From contig JBKPDW010000139.1 of NCBI GenBank assembly GCA_046728115.1, positions 1-15,809 on the forward strand: a DNA stretch of 15,809 bases, read 5' to 3'. The notes beneath the pieces are model-generated. The model searched no databases. It saw only the letters and a program-made list of their open reading frames with translations, and was not told the DNA's origin. Numbering within the stretch: the first letter of the stretch is position 1; every line of letters begins with the position of its first letter. Source of the stretch: CAVSWN01 sp046728115. GTDB taxonomy: Bacteria > Acidobacteriota > Vicinamibacteria > Vicinamibacterales > CAVVIG01. A program made the position numbers and the translations under genes. Below, piece by piece: positions 1 to 7,580 of this stretch.

Positions 1-193
1 CTCCCTGGACGTTCGTAACCGTGGTGAGGGGGCCGCCCGGCAGCGCCGTCGGTGAGGTGAGCGTGGCGCTCACTCCCGACAGTACCGCGTCCGACTCGTC
101 GCGGACGACCCCGATGATCCTGCCAGGCACAACCTGGGCGCTAACAGAGGCTGCAGCGAGCCAGACGAGAAAAAAGATCGCGGGGCGCGGCAT
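1..193 (-). CDS. TonB-dependent receptor, N-terminal fragment (runs off left edge)
   Basis: Only the first 64 codons are inside the window. The ATG at 191-193 follows a GGAGGG Shine-Dalgarno about 8 bases upstream. The protein starts with a clear Sec signal peptide (MPRPAIFFLVWLAAASVSAQ), probably cut after SAQ. It continues with GRIIGVVRDESDAVLSGVSA, the opening strand pattern of a carboxypeptidase-regulatory-like (CarboxypepD_reg) beta-sandwich domain. In Acidobacteriota this signal peptide plus domain usually opens a protein of about 1000 residues that ends in an outer-membrane TonB-type barrel. The barrel is outside the window, so the receptor assignment is inference. A plain exported protein with one such domain is possible. 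It lies in the same direction as the formate dehydrogenase operon, 140 bases beyond its end, but has its own ribosome binding site and probably its own promoter. Confidence 0.7.
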   Translation of the reverse strand, partial: MPRPAIFFLVWLAAASVSAQVVPGRIIGVVRDESDAVLSGVSATLTSPTALPGGPLTTVTNVQG

Positions 194-333
194 GGATGAG
201 CCCTCCGCAAGTCTGATGGTGGTGGACGGCCGAATTCTACCCCTCAGTACTTGGCGAGGCCCGCCTCAATTTTTCTCAGGGATCCTAAAGTTTTCCCGGC
301 AATCAATCCGCGAGCGACTCGCCGCAGCGAACT
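194..333. other. Intergenic region between FDH operon end and receptor gene
   Basis: This stretch holds no gene. On the minus strand a TAGAAT box (234-239) lies about 40 bases before the receptor ATG and could be its -10, but no convincing -35 was found at 16-18 bases. A short stem (GCGAG-TCG-CTCGC, about 308-320) lies just after the last FDH gene but lacks a U tract, so it is only a weak terminator candidate. Confidence 0.4.
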
Positions 334-1269
334 CTAGCGCGCCGGCCGGTTCTGCACGAACTGCCATCCGAATCGCCCCTTGATGCAGAGGTGACCGCTC
401 GTCACATCGTGATCGAGCGGCGACGTCACGCGCACGATCGAATTGTCTTGCACATGCAGTTGGAGCGTGCAGCCGACACCGCAGTAGGGACAAATCGTAT
501 CCGTCACGTGCTGTCTCGACTCGTCCCACGTGCCGGCTTGCCGCATGTCGAACTCGGACTTGAACATCAGCGCACCGGTCGGACAGACGCCGATACAGTT
601 GCCGCAGTACACACACGCCGACTCGGGGAGTGGTCTGTTCGACTCGGTCGAAATCCGCGTCTCGAACCCGCGTCCGACTACGCCGATTGCGAAGGTGTTC
701 TGGGCATCCACGCCGCAGGCCTGGACGCACTTGTAGCAGAGGATGCAACGCGAGTAGTCGCGCACGTAGAGATCGTTGTCGACCTTGACCGGCTGTGCCA
801 CGGTGGCCGCGCTGTCGGTACGGGGAGGAGCATGGTGGCCGGCATGCGCGCCTTCGCGTTCGCCGCCGGCGGCGGGGCGCGCCGCGGTGCCGAATCGATC
901 CGGCTGCGCGGAATACCGGTCCATGTGGCCCCGGATCTCAAGTGATGCCAGCGACAGATCCACGGACGACCCGAGCAGTTCGAGAACCAGACGACGGCTG
1001 TGTTGCACGCGCGGCGTATCGGTCTTGACCACCATCCCGGGCTCGACCGCACGCGAGCAGGCGGGCACCAGCACGCGCGATCCCTCGACCTCCACGACAC
1101 ACACCCGACAGACATTGACTGGAGCCAGCGTCTCCAGATAGCACAGGGTCGGCGTATCGATGCCCAAAGTCCGGCAGGCTTGGAGAATCGTCGTGCCCTC
1201 CGGCACCCGGACGTCGTGGCCATCGATCGCGAGCTGAACATCTCGTGACGGTGCTCGGGTCTCGGTCAT
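334..1269 (-). CDS. Detached iron-sulfur subunit of formate dehydrogenase (N-terminal half of FdhA)
   Basis: A 311-residue cytoplasmic electron-transfer protein that matches the N-terminal part of NAD-dependent FdhA. In order it has: a [2Fe-2S] ferredoxin domain with C43, C54, C57, C71; a linker where NuoG-type proteins carry the His-Cys3 cluster but here without its Cys residues; two [4Fe-4S] sites, C175/178/181/185 and C219/222/225/229; and a molybdopterin-oxidoreductase Fe4S4 domain with C260, C263, C267, C295 and the conserved K297 in HLCIKG. It stops just after that domain (QNRPAR), where a normal FdhA would run on into the molybdopterin core. That core is encoded separately, two genes upstream. 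The ATG at 1269 was chosen because MTETRAPSRDVQLAIDG starts the ferredoxin fold; upstream codons overlap fdhB and look unlike protein. It starts 25 bases after the fdhB stop with only a weak GGA. Its likely role is to carry electrons from the pterin to the NuoEF-like subunit. Confidence 0.9.
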   Translation of the reverse strand: MTETRAPSRDVQLAIDGHDVRVPEGTTILQACRTLGIDTPTLCYLETLAPVNVCRVCVVEVEGSRVLVPACSRAVEPGMVVKTDTPRVQHSRRLVLELLGSSVDLSLASLEIRGHMDRYSAQPDRFGTAARPAAGGEREGAHAGHHAPPRTDSAATVAQPVKVDNDLYVRDYSRCILCYKCVQACGVDAQNTFAIGVVGRGFETRISTESNRPLPESACVYCGNCIGVCPTGALMFKSEFDMRQAGTWDESRQHVTDTICPYCGVGCTLQLHVQDNSIVRVTSPLDHDVTSGHLCIKGRFGWQFVQNRPAR

Positions 1270-1294
1270 AAGAGGTCCATCGCGAACGCGCGCG

Positions 1295-3100
1295 TCATCC
1301 GAACACCCGAAGCTTCCGCAGTGCGGTCTGCACGGCGCCCGAGGCCGTCTGGCCGAGCCCGCAGATCGACGCATCGCGCATCACCTGGGCGAGGTCGTCT
1401 ATCAACGCTTCCTCACCGTCACGTGATCCGATTGGCGTGCCTGCGGCGATTCGGTGCAGCGCTTCCTCCTGCCGCACGGTCCCGACGCGGCACGGCACGC
1501 ATTGTCCACAGGATTCGTCGCGGAAGAACGCGGCGATCCGAAGCACGATCTGCCGCAGGTCGACGCGGTCGTCGAACACCATGACGACGCCGGACCCGAT
1601 CGTCGCCCCGGCGGCCCGCGCGCCCTCGAATGTGAGGGGCATGTCGAGCTCTCCTGTGCCCACGAACACGCCCGCCGCGCCGCCCAGCAGCACCGCCTGG
1701 AGGGGGCGCGCATCCCTCACGCCACCCGCAAGATCTATCAGCTCGCGCAGGGTCACGCCGAAGGCCACTTCGTAGAGGCCCGGAGCCGTGACGCAACCTG
1801 ACACGCAGAACAGCTTTGTACCGGTAGAACCAGGTGTACCAATCGCCGCAAACGCCGCACCCCCGCCAGTCACGATGTCGAGGATGTTCACGAGCGTCTC
1901 GACGTTGTTGACGACCGTCGGCTGCCCGAACAGGCCGACCTGGACGGGGAAAGGCGGCTTGTTACGCGGCTCGCCGCGCCGCCCTTCGATGGAGTTGAAG
2001 AGGGCGGTCTCCTCGCCGCAGATGTAGGCGCCGGCTCCGCGCCTGACCTCGATCTCGAACCGGACGCCGGCGCCGAACACGTTGTCGCCGATGAAGCCGC
2101 GTTCGCGGGCCTGGTCGATTGCCGATTGTACGCGTGCGGTCGCCAGCGGGTATTCGCCGCGGACGTACACGAATCCGCGCTCGCAACCGGTCGCATACGC
2201 GCAGATCGTCATCGCCTCGACGAGCGCGAACGGATCCTCTTCCATCAGCACGCGATCCTTGAACGTGCCGGGCTCCGATTCGTCAGCGTTGCACACGAGA
2301 TAGTGCGGCCGCACGGGCGCCCGCGCGACCGCCTCCCATTTCCGCCCCGTCGGGAATGCGGCACCGCCGCGGCCCAGGAGTTTGGAGTCGATCACTTCCC
2401 TGATCACGCGCTCCGGACCCAAGGCCAGCGCTTGGCGCAACGCCGTATAGCCGCCGTGAGCCCGATAGTCGTCAAGACTTGTCGGGTCGGCGACGCCAAT
2501 TCGGCCGAGCAGCGGGAGCCTGACGCGGCTCCGTGCACCGGTTTGCGGGACGGCGGCGCTCGCCGGCGTGGTCGGTATCCCGCGGTCGAGGTTCGTGCGG
2601 ATCTCATCGACCGTGGCGGGCGCAACCGTCCACTCCGTCGACCGAGGACCGGAGATTTGAACGAGTGCGACCGGGCCTCGCTCGCATTGCCCCAGGCACG
2701 GACTGCGGATCCAGGCAGACCCACCGTCGCCTTTCGACGTGCCGGCGGGCCCGACGCGGCGCTCCAGTTCCGCGCAGAGTCGATCTGCGCCGTTCGCCAG
2801 ACATGCGATGTCGTCGCACACGTGCGCAACACGTGGCGGGCCAGGCGTGGTCGAGAGCAGGGCATAGAACGTGACGACGCCGTAAGCTTCGGCCGGCGGC
2901 AGGTCGAGCCTTTCGCAAATGTGGTTGAGTGCGCCTTCACTGACCCAGCCAACTCGGGATTGAGCGGCCTGGAGCGCAGGCAGGAGCAGATGGCGATCCG
3001 TGACGTCGTACGCGGCGCCTCGACGGCCGGCAAGCGCGGCATCGACGGCGGCCCGTTCTTCCTCGGTGGCGACCGCACCCGGGATCAGGTGAAGGTCCAC
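1295..3100 (-). CDS. fdhB: NAD-dependent formate dehydrogenase beta subunit (NuoE-NuoF fusion)
   Basis: A 601-residue diaphorase subunit that passes electrons from the iron-sulfur protein to NAD+. Residues 1-150 are NuoE-like, with a [2Fe-2S] site at C95, C100, C135 and C139 (CDDIAC and CLGQC). Residues 195-600 are NuoF-like. The FMN/NADH-binding motif GRGGAAFPTGRKW is at 243-255, followed by NADESEPGTFKDR and GAYICGEETALFNSIEG (357-373). A C-terminal [4Fe-4S] site is formed by C531, C534, C537 and C580. This fused form is known from beta subunits such as FDH1 of Methylobacterium; complex I and hydrogenase diaphorases usually keep NuoE and NuoF apart. The start is GTG at 3098-3100, immediately after the TGA of fdhA (TGAGTG), so translation is probably coupled. 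No domain appears truncated. Confidence 0.93.
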   Translation of the reverse strand: MDLHLIPGAVATEEERAAVDAALAGRRGAAYDVTDRHLLLPALQAAQSRVGWVSEGALNHICERLDLPPAEAYGVVTFYALLSTTPGPPRVAHVCDDIACLANGADRLCAELERRVGPAGTSKGDGGSAWIRSPCLGQCERGPVALVQISGPRSTEWTVAPATVDEIRTNLDRGIPTTPASAAVPQTGARSRVRLPLLGRIGVADPTSLDDYRAHGGYTALRQALALGPERVIREVIDSKLLGRGGAAFPTGRKWEAVARAPVRPHYLVCNADESEPGTFKDRVLMEEDPFALVEAMTICAYATGCERGFVYVRGEYPLATARVQSAIDQARERGFIGDNVFGAGVRFEIEVRRGAGAYICGEETALFNSIEGRRGEPRNKPPFPVQVGLFGQPTVVNNVETLVNILDIVTGGGAAFAAIGTPGSTGTKLFCVSGCVTAPGLYEVAFGVTLRELIDLAGGVRDARPLQAVLLGGAAGVFVGTGELDMPLTFEGARAAGATIGSGVVMVFDDRVDLRQIVLRIAAFFRDESCGQCVPCRVGTVRQEEALHRIAAGTPIGSRDGEEALIDDLAQVMRDASICGLGQTASGAVQTALRKLRVFG

Positions 3101-5053
3101 TCAGACCCGCCGTGCCGCGGCCTCGACGACTTCCAGGCGAGCTTCGTCTTCGGCGTCTGCTGGTGGGAGCCTCTCGACCCGTACTGCCGAGGCCTTGAAT
3201 TCGGCCGTGCCGGACTTCGGATCGACCGCGTCGATCGTGAGCAGGTTCGTGGTCACCTGATCCGGGAAATGCAGCGTCATGAACGCCAGCCCGGTTGTCA
3301 GTCCCGTATCGATGCGAGCCGGCGCCACCACCGCCCCGCGCCGCGACACAACACGAACGCGTTCTCCGTTGCGGACGCCCAGTCGGGCGGCGTCGCCCGG
3401 AGCAAGGTCGATCGTCTCGCCTTGCCGCAGCGGCGAGGCGTAGCCTTCCGTTTGAACGCCTGTGTTGAAAGAATCAAGTCGCCGCCCCGTGGTCAAGCGC
3501 AGGGGAAACTCCGGGCTCAGCTCGTCGACCGGCGGCTCGAAGCTCACCGGAGTGAACGGCGCGGGCCTCCCGCCGACCGGATCCTCCCAGAGACGCCCAT
3601 GGAGAAACAGACTGCCGGGGTGCTGTTCATCCGGACACGGCCAGTGAATGCCGTCCAGTTCCTCGAGTCGCCGGTAACTCATGCCCGCATGCCAGGATGA
3701 AAGACCGCGGATTTCGTTCCAGACCTGTTCCGCCGTCGGCGTGCCCCAGTCGCAGCCGAATCGGCCGGCCAGCGCTGACAGGATGGCGATGTCGTCGCGT
3801 GCGTCTCCCGGCGGATCGAGCGCCTTCCGGACCCGCTGCACACGCCGCTCGCTGCTGGTCACGGTGCCTTCCGACTCGCACCAGGCTGCCGCGGCCGGCA
3901 GCACGACGTCGGCGAGTTCTGCCGTCTTGGTGAGGAAGATGTCCTGCACTACCATGTGATCCAAACCGTCGAGCAGCTTCACGGCGCGGGCACAGTCCGC
4001 CTCCGACTGGGCGGGGTTCTCTCCGATGACGTAGAGCGCCCGCAGTTCGCCGCGACCCATCGCCTCGAACATCTCGCTCAGATGCCAGCCGCGGACCGCT
4101 GGGATGCGCCGGCCGTATGCCCGCTCGAATTTCGTGCGACTTGCGTCGTCCTCCACGTCCTGACCGCCTGGAAACTTGTTGGGGATGGCCCCCATGTCGC
4201 CGCCGCCCTGCACATTGTTTTGTCCGCGCAGCGGATTCAATCCAGATCCATACCGGCCCACATGTCCGGTAAGGAGGGCCAGATTGATGATGGCGAGCAC
4301 GTTGTCGACTGCGTTGTGATGCTCCGTAATGCCAAGCGTCCAGCAGATCTCGGCGCGATCGGCGCGCGCGTACGCGTGCGCGAGCTCACGAATCGCATCA
4401 GGCGCGACGCCGGTGACTTCCGCTGCGAACGCCAGCGAATACGGCTCAAGCGAGGCTCGATATTCCGCGAAGCCGGTCGTCGCGCGATCGATGAACGTAC
4501 GATTTTCCAGACCCGCATGGATGATCTCGCGGCCCATCGCGTTCGCCAAGGCGATGTCCGAACCGACGGCCAGACCCAGCCACGAGTGCGCCCAAGCGGC
4601 CGAGCTCGTCCGCCGTGGGTCGATGACGTAGAGGCGCGCCCCGCGTCGCACACCCTTCAACACGTGGTGAAAATAAATCGGGTGTGTGTCGCGGGCGTTC
4701 GATCCCCACAGCACGATCAGATCGGTATCCTCGACCGCGCGATACGAGCTCGTTCCACCTCCTGCGCCAAATACCGTCGTCAGACCGACGACGCTGGGGG
4801 CGTGTCAAGTACGGTTGCAGCTGTCGATGTTGTTGCTGCCGATCACACCGCGCGCGAATTTCTGCGCGAGGTAGTTCACTTCGTTCGTCGCTTTCGAGCA
4901 GCTGAACATGCCGAAGCTGCGTGGACCGTGCCGCTCGATGACGGCGCGAAAGCCTTCCGCTGCGCGATCGAGCGCCTCGTCCCAGCTTGTTTCGCGCAGA
5001 TGACCGCCGCTGCGTAACAACGGTCGAACGAGCCTTGTGTACGCCGCGCTCAT
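3101..5053 (-). CDS. fdhA: Formate dehydrogenase catalytic subunit, selenoprotein with in-frame UGA (Sec83)
   Basis: This is the molybdopterin core that oxidises formate to CO2: 650 residues if the UGA at 4805-4807 is read as selenocysteine. The residues before it are NNIDSCNRT and those after are HAPSVVGLTT, so the UGA sits in the U/C-H-x-P-S motif of the active site, and both sides share one frame. A SECIS hairpin follows at 4775-4793. R276 in LRGQNNVQG matches the second conserved active-site residue. The C-terminal pterin-binding domain runs from about 516 (FPLRLTTGRRLDSFNTG) to the end. The N-terminal Fe4S4 domain is absent; the protein opens at TRLVRPLLRSGGHLRETSWDEAL, the part normally following that domain, which is supplied by the gene at 334-1269. 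The ATG at 5053 has an AAGGAG Shine-Dalgarno at 5059-5064. No signal peptide, so cytoplasmic. It may bind Mo or W; the sequence does not tell. A standard gene caller would break it in two or start it falsely at 4714. Confidence 0.95.
4775..4807 (-). promoter_or_regulatory. UGA selenocysteine codon with bacterial SECIS element
   Basis: The UGA (4805-4807) is followed by 11 bases, then a perfect 7-bp stem with a five-base loop: CGUCGUC-GGUCU-GACGACG (4793 down to 4775). The GGUCU loop and the 11-base spacing agree with the E. coli fdhF SECIS as I recall it, where SelB reads the GU in the loop. The bulged U in the E. coli stem is not obvious here. The hairpin lies within codons of conserved residues (SVVGLTT), as bacterial SECIS elements do. 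Decoding needs SelA, SelB, SelC and SelD elsewhere in the genome. Confidence 0.92.
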
Positions 5054-5065
5054 GATCGCTCCTTC

Positions 5066-5086
5066 GTCACGAATTTCATTCGTAAC
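5066..5086. promoter_or_regulatory. Inverted repeat abutting the fdhA ribosome binding site, candidate operator
   Basis: An imperfect palindrome, GTcACGAAT-TTC-ATTCGTaAC, pairs 8 of 9 bases per arm around a 3-base centre. It ends 2 bases from the AAGGAG of fdhA (5059-5064). Its size fits a dimeric repressor or activator site, and its place would let a bound protein block transcription or an RNA hairpin mask the Shine-Dalgarno. The regulator is unknown and no second copy was noticed in the window. Confidence 0.5.
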
Positions 5087-5340
5087 CGGTGTGCTCACCT
5101 TACCATGACTTCCATCGACCAATCCCCCGGAGGGCCGACCTGTGACCGCGACTGATGACCTCTGAGAAATGTTGAGAACGCTGGTGTGCTGCGAGACCGA
5201 TCCGGGGCAGAGCGACGAGGTCGGTAACTGAACAGACGATGATCTTCAGGATCCAGCGCGCGATTGGCGAAGTGCGAAACGCGGCGCCCTTGCCCGTTCT
5301 GTGTCGCCTCCACGAGTCCGCGCAGGTGTGGTATACACCT
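5087..5340. other. Divergent intergenic region, FDH operon versus cytochrome c
   Basis: About 250 bases without a credible gene between the FDH operon (minus) and the cytochrome c gene (plus). I found no good -35/-10 pair for the FDH operon and no clear -24/-12 element. The only promoter-like element is the extended -10 beside the cytochrome gene at 5329-5337. Confidence 0.4.
5329..5337 (+). promoter_or_regulatory. Extended -10 promoter element before cytochrome c gene
   Basis: TG-G-TATACA fits an extended -10 box (TGnTATAAT). A start of transcription 6-8 bases downstream would fall at about 5343-5345, past the ATG at 5341 and just before the in-frame ATG at 5350. Neither ATG has a Shine-Dalgarno, so a nearly leaderless transcript is suggested. 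There is no recognisable -35. Confidence 0.4.
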
Positions 5341-5850
5341 ATGAGGCCTATGACCAGCAGACTGCGCAGCAGGTATCTCGTGGCCGCGGCGCTCGCCCTC
5401 GCCGGCGTTGCCACCGTGTGGACAGGTTCACCCGTGCGCGCGGCGGCGCAAAGCCAGCCGCCGGCGGCGCAGCGGCAGCCCGCGGTAGCCCAGGAACGAT
5501 CCGTCTGGGACGGCGTCGGCACGGAGGAACAAAACCAGCGAGGAGAACGCATCTACATCGACTCGTGCGTCGCGTGTCACTCGGCGGACTTGACGGGAAG
5601 CCAGATCGTGCCGGCGCTGGTGGGAGGCGATTTCCTGAACAAATGGAACGGCATGACGGCCGGCGATTTGTTCGAGCAGATCCGCCAGACCATGCCGCAG
5701 GACGCTCCGGGAACTTTGACACCGGCCCAATATGCCGACGTCCTCACGTTTGTCCTCAACAAGAACAAGTTTCCAAACGGGAAAAGCGAACTCGCCCCCG
5801 ACTTCGATGCGCTGAAGTCTATCAAGATCGAGCCGTCGAAAAAGCCGTAA
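5341..5850 (+). CDS. Small exported cytochrome c (single heme)
   Basis: A protein of 169 residues with a Sec signal region (RYLVAAALALAGVATVW, cleavage probably near AAAQ) and one heme-binding motif, C76-V-A-C79-H80. The likely axial Met is in TMPQDAP. The linker before the heme domain is rich in Gln, Pro and Ala. It is a periplasmic electron carrier. The heme domain is clearly paralogous to the one at 10046-10489: both share an RG..Y..SC.xCH pattern, a W-centred strand, GDL, TMPxDxP, an L-x-P-x-x-Y-x-D helix and a C-terminal EL..D...LK. In related bacteria such domains accompany or are fused to PQQ dehydrogenases, but the partner here cannot be read from sequence. The start could be 5350 instead of 5341. 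The gene converges on the Rieske gene and shares a terminator with it. Confidence 0.9.
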   Translation: MRPMTSRLRSRYLVAAALALAGVATVWTGSPVRAAAQSQPPAAQRQPAVAQERSVWDGVGTEEQNQRGERIYIDSCVACHSADLTGSQIVPALVGGDFLNKWNGMTAGDLFEQIRQTMPQDAPGTLTPAQYADVLTFVLNKNKFPNGKSELAPDFDALKSIKIEPSKKP

Positions 5851-5869
5851 TCCGACAGCTTCACCCGCA

Positions 5870-5935
5870 GAAACAAAAACGGCGGGAGGACAGGAGGTTG
5901 ACCCTCCCTGCCGCTCCCGCCTGTTCTTCCCTTTC
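5870..5935. terminator. Bidirectional rho-independent terminator
   Basis: GGCGGGAG (5881-5888) pairs with CTCCCGCC (5914-5921), and an inner stem forms from CAGGAGG and CCTCCCTG with one bulge. On the minus strand the stem is followed by GTTTTTGTTTC, a good U tract for ending the Rieske transcript. On the plus strand it is followed by the less perfect TGTTCTTCCCTTTCC, suiting the cytochrome gene. The placement between two convergent genes supports use in both directions. Confidence 0.9.
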
Positions 5936-5945
5936 CTTACTCGTC

Positions 5946-7580
5946 CTACGCGCTCGACGTCCTGCTCGGCGCGACCTCGCGCATGTACCACTGAATGAAC
6001 GACGCCGGACCGCCTTCCTGCTGCGCGTACGGCTGGGCCGCGCGATAGTTGAAGCGGTTCGAGGCAATCCCGAACTGCTGGTTCTCGCAGATCCACCGGT
6101 CCTCGCGATAGGTGTTGCCCCACAGCGCCTGGATGCGCTTGACGTCGTAGTCCTTGCCTTCCTTGGCGTCGGGGTGGACGAGGTAGAAGATCTCCGCGTC
6201 GGTCAGGTCGACATCGCGCGGCGCGAAGCGGACGACTGCGACGTGATCGTCGTAGGCCATCATCCACGACGTCGAGAATCCGCTGACCGCACGCTGCGAG
6301 TAGTGCGTGTATTCGGTGCGACCCGGAAGCAGCGGCGCGACTGGCTTGCCGTCGAGCGATCCGGTCATGTGGCCGAGGCTCAAATGGCTCCCAATGAGGT
6401 TAACCCCTCGCGCTCCTGCATCGGGCTGTCCGACCGGTGAATCGCCTCCGCCTCGATAGGCGGCCTGGGCGCCGGTCTGGGCACCACCGGCCATGCCGCC
6501 GTTGCGACGCTGCACCGGGAAGCCTTCCTTGGCGAGCGCTTCGTCGATGCGCGCGCGAATCTCCGGCGTCTCGACACTCGGATCGCCGTAGATCTGATGC
6601 ACGACCGAGTACGACTTGGTGTGCGCCGGATAGCAGTGATAGCACTCCCGGAAGTTCTCGATCACGAGCTTCCAGTTGGCCCTGGTCGGCGCCTTGAGCC
6701 GCGCGACGAGCTTCAGGTTTTCCATCTTGTACTTCTCGGCCGCCGCGCGCCAGCTGTTCACCCACGGCTCGAACTCCGGCGGGTCGTTCCGCGCGAAACT
6801 GAGCCAGATGAATCCGTTGACGATCTTGATCGGGCATGGATGAAGGCCGTGCTGGGCGGCGTCGAAGCCCTCGGGCATCCCCTTTGGGAAGGAAATCAGC
6901 TTGCCTTCGAGGTCGTATGTCCACGCGTGATACGGACACCGGAACACGGGGGTGTTTCCCTCGGACGCGAGCTGCACGACCGAGATCGCGGAATCCACCG
7001 GCTTGGCGTCGGGCCGCGCCTCGGTGGGGCGCGCGGTTTCGTTCTGGCAGAGCCGCGAACCGCGATGCCGGCACACATTGTGGTACGCCTTGACTTCACC
7101 CGCCTTGGTCCGCAGGACGATCACGCTTTCACCGCGGCCCCATTCGACGATGAAGTAATCGCCGGCCTTCGGGATGCGGCTGTAATGATCGACCATGAAC
7201 CAGAAGTGCTCGGCGAGGAAGTTCTCGTCGTGCTGGTAGATTTTCGGGTCGGTGTAGTACTCGACCGGAATGGTGGTGCCTTCCTTCCAGCCGCCGGGAT
7301 AATTCGGTGTCGGCTGTCCGGCCGGCGTGAGCGTGTGGGCCAGCAGCAGATCGCGGCCATCGCCCCAGGAGTTCGCCCCGCCGTACCCCACCTCGGGCGG
7401 CATGGAGATCTTGCGGCGCTTGGCGATCTCCGCTCCTGCCGCCTTGGCGGCCCCGACGGCTGCGAGGGGCGCGATTTCCTTGCCGAGAATCGCTGTAGGC
7501 AGCGCGGCCGCGGCGGCTCCCACAGCACCCGCCGCAACGGATGCTCGTGCAAAGTCTCGCCGGCTGACTTTCTTGCTCAT
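5946..7580 (-). CDS. Tat-exported Rieske non-heme iron oxygenase, alpha-subunit type
   Basis: A 544-residue oxygenase with a twin-arginine signal (SRRDFARAS, R7-R8, then an Ala-rich segment to about residue 28). The Rieske [2Fe-2S] ligands are C170-R-H172 and C215-P-Y-H218. The gap between the pairs is about 25 residues longer than usual. The catalytic domain has ENFRECYHCYPAH with H315 and H320 as iron ligands; D494 in REDRWICENQQ is a plausible third ligand. A Gly/Gln-rich insert lies around residues 360-390. The family hydroxylates or demethylates aromatic or quaternary-ammonium compounds; the substrate here is unknown. Most relatives are cytoplasmic and use a reductase, and no reductase is nearby, so electrons may come from periplasmic carriers. 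The ATG at 7580 has a strong AAGGAGGA at 7585-7592. The gene is followed by a strong terminator. Confidence 0.92.
   Translation of the reverse strand: MSKKVSRRDFARASVAAGAVGAAAAALPTAILGKEIAPLAAVGAAKAAGAEIAKRRKISMPPEVGYGGANSWGDGRDLLLAHTLTPAGQPTPNYPGGWKEGTTIPVEYYTDPKIYQHDENFLAEHFWFMVDHYSRIPKAGDYFIVEWGRGESVIVLRTKAGEVKAYHNVCRHRGSRLCQNETARPTEARPDAKPVDSAISVVQLASEGNTPVFRCPYHAWTYDLEGKLISFPKGMPEGFDAAQHGLHPCPIKIVNGFIWLSFARNDPPEFEPWVNSWRAAAEKYKMENLKLVARLKAPTRANWKLVIENFRECYHCYPAHTKSYSVVHQIYGDPSVETPEIRARIDEALAKEGFPVQRRNGGMAGGAQTGAQAAYRGGGDSPVGQPDAGARGVNLIGSHLSLGHMTGSLDGKPVAPLLPGRTEYTHYSQRAVSGFSTSWMMAYDDHVAVVRFAPRDVDLTDAEIFYLVHPDAKEGKDYDVKRIQALWGNTYREDRWICENQQFGIASNRFNYRAAQPYAQQEGGPASFIQWYMREVAPSRTSSA

Noticed and set aside
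256..275. GC stem followed by a T run on the plus strand
   Set aside because: It points the wrong way for both flanking genes, which are on the minus strand; the stem is only four base pairs around CCCG.
334..3100. Part of a complex I (nuoE-nuoF-nuoG) operon or an NAD-reducing hydrogenase
   Set aside because: No membrane subunits or hydrogenase catalytic chain are present, and the first gene has the formate dehydrogenase Sec motif.
2126..3700. Long open frame of 524 codons on the plus strand
   Set aside because: It lies antisense to two clear FDH genes, is rich in Arg/Pro/Ala as expected for a high-GC shadow frame, and shows no domain.
3101..4714. A separate gene starting at 4714 (MLWGSNARDT)
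   Set aside because: This start lies in the middle of a conserved pterin-binding strand and has no leader; it is the part of fdhA after the UGA.
4805..4807. In-frame stop as a nonsense mutation making fdhA a pseudogene
   Set aside because: The UGA is at the exact Sec/Cys active-site position, is followed by a SECIS hairpin at the proper distance, and the rest of the 650 codons is intact.
5301..6440. Open frame of 379 codons on the plus strand
   Set aside because: It overlaps the cytochrome c gene in another frame and runs antisense to the Rieske gene, straight through a strong terminator.
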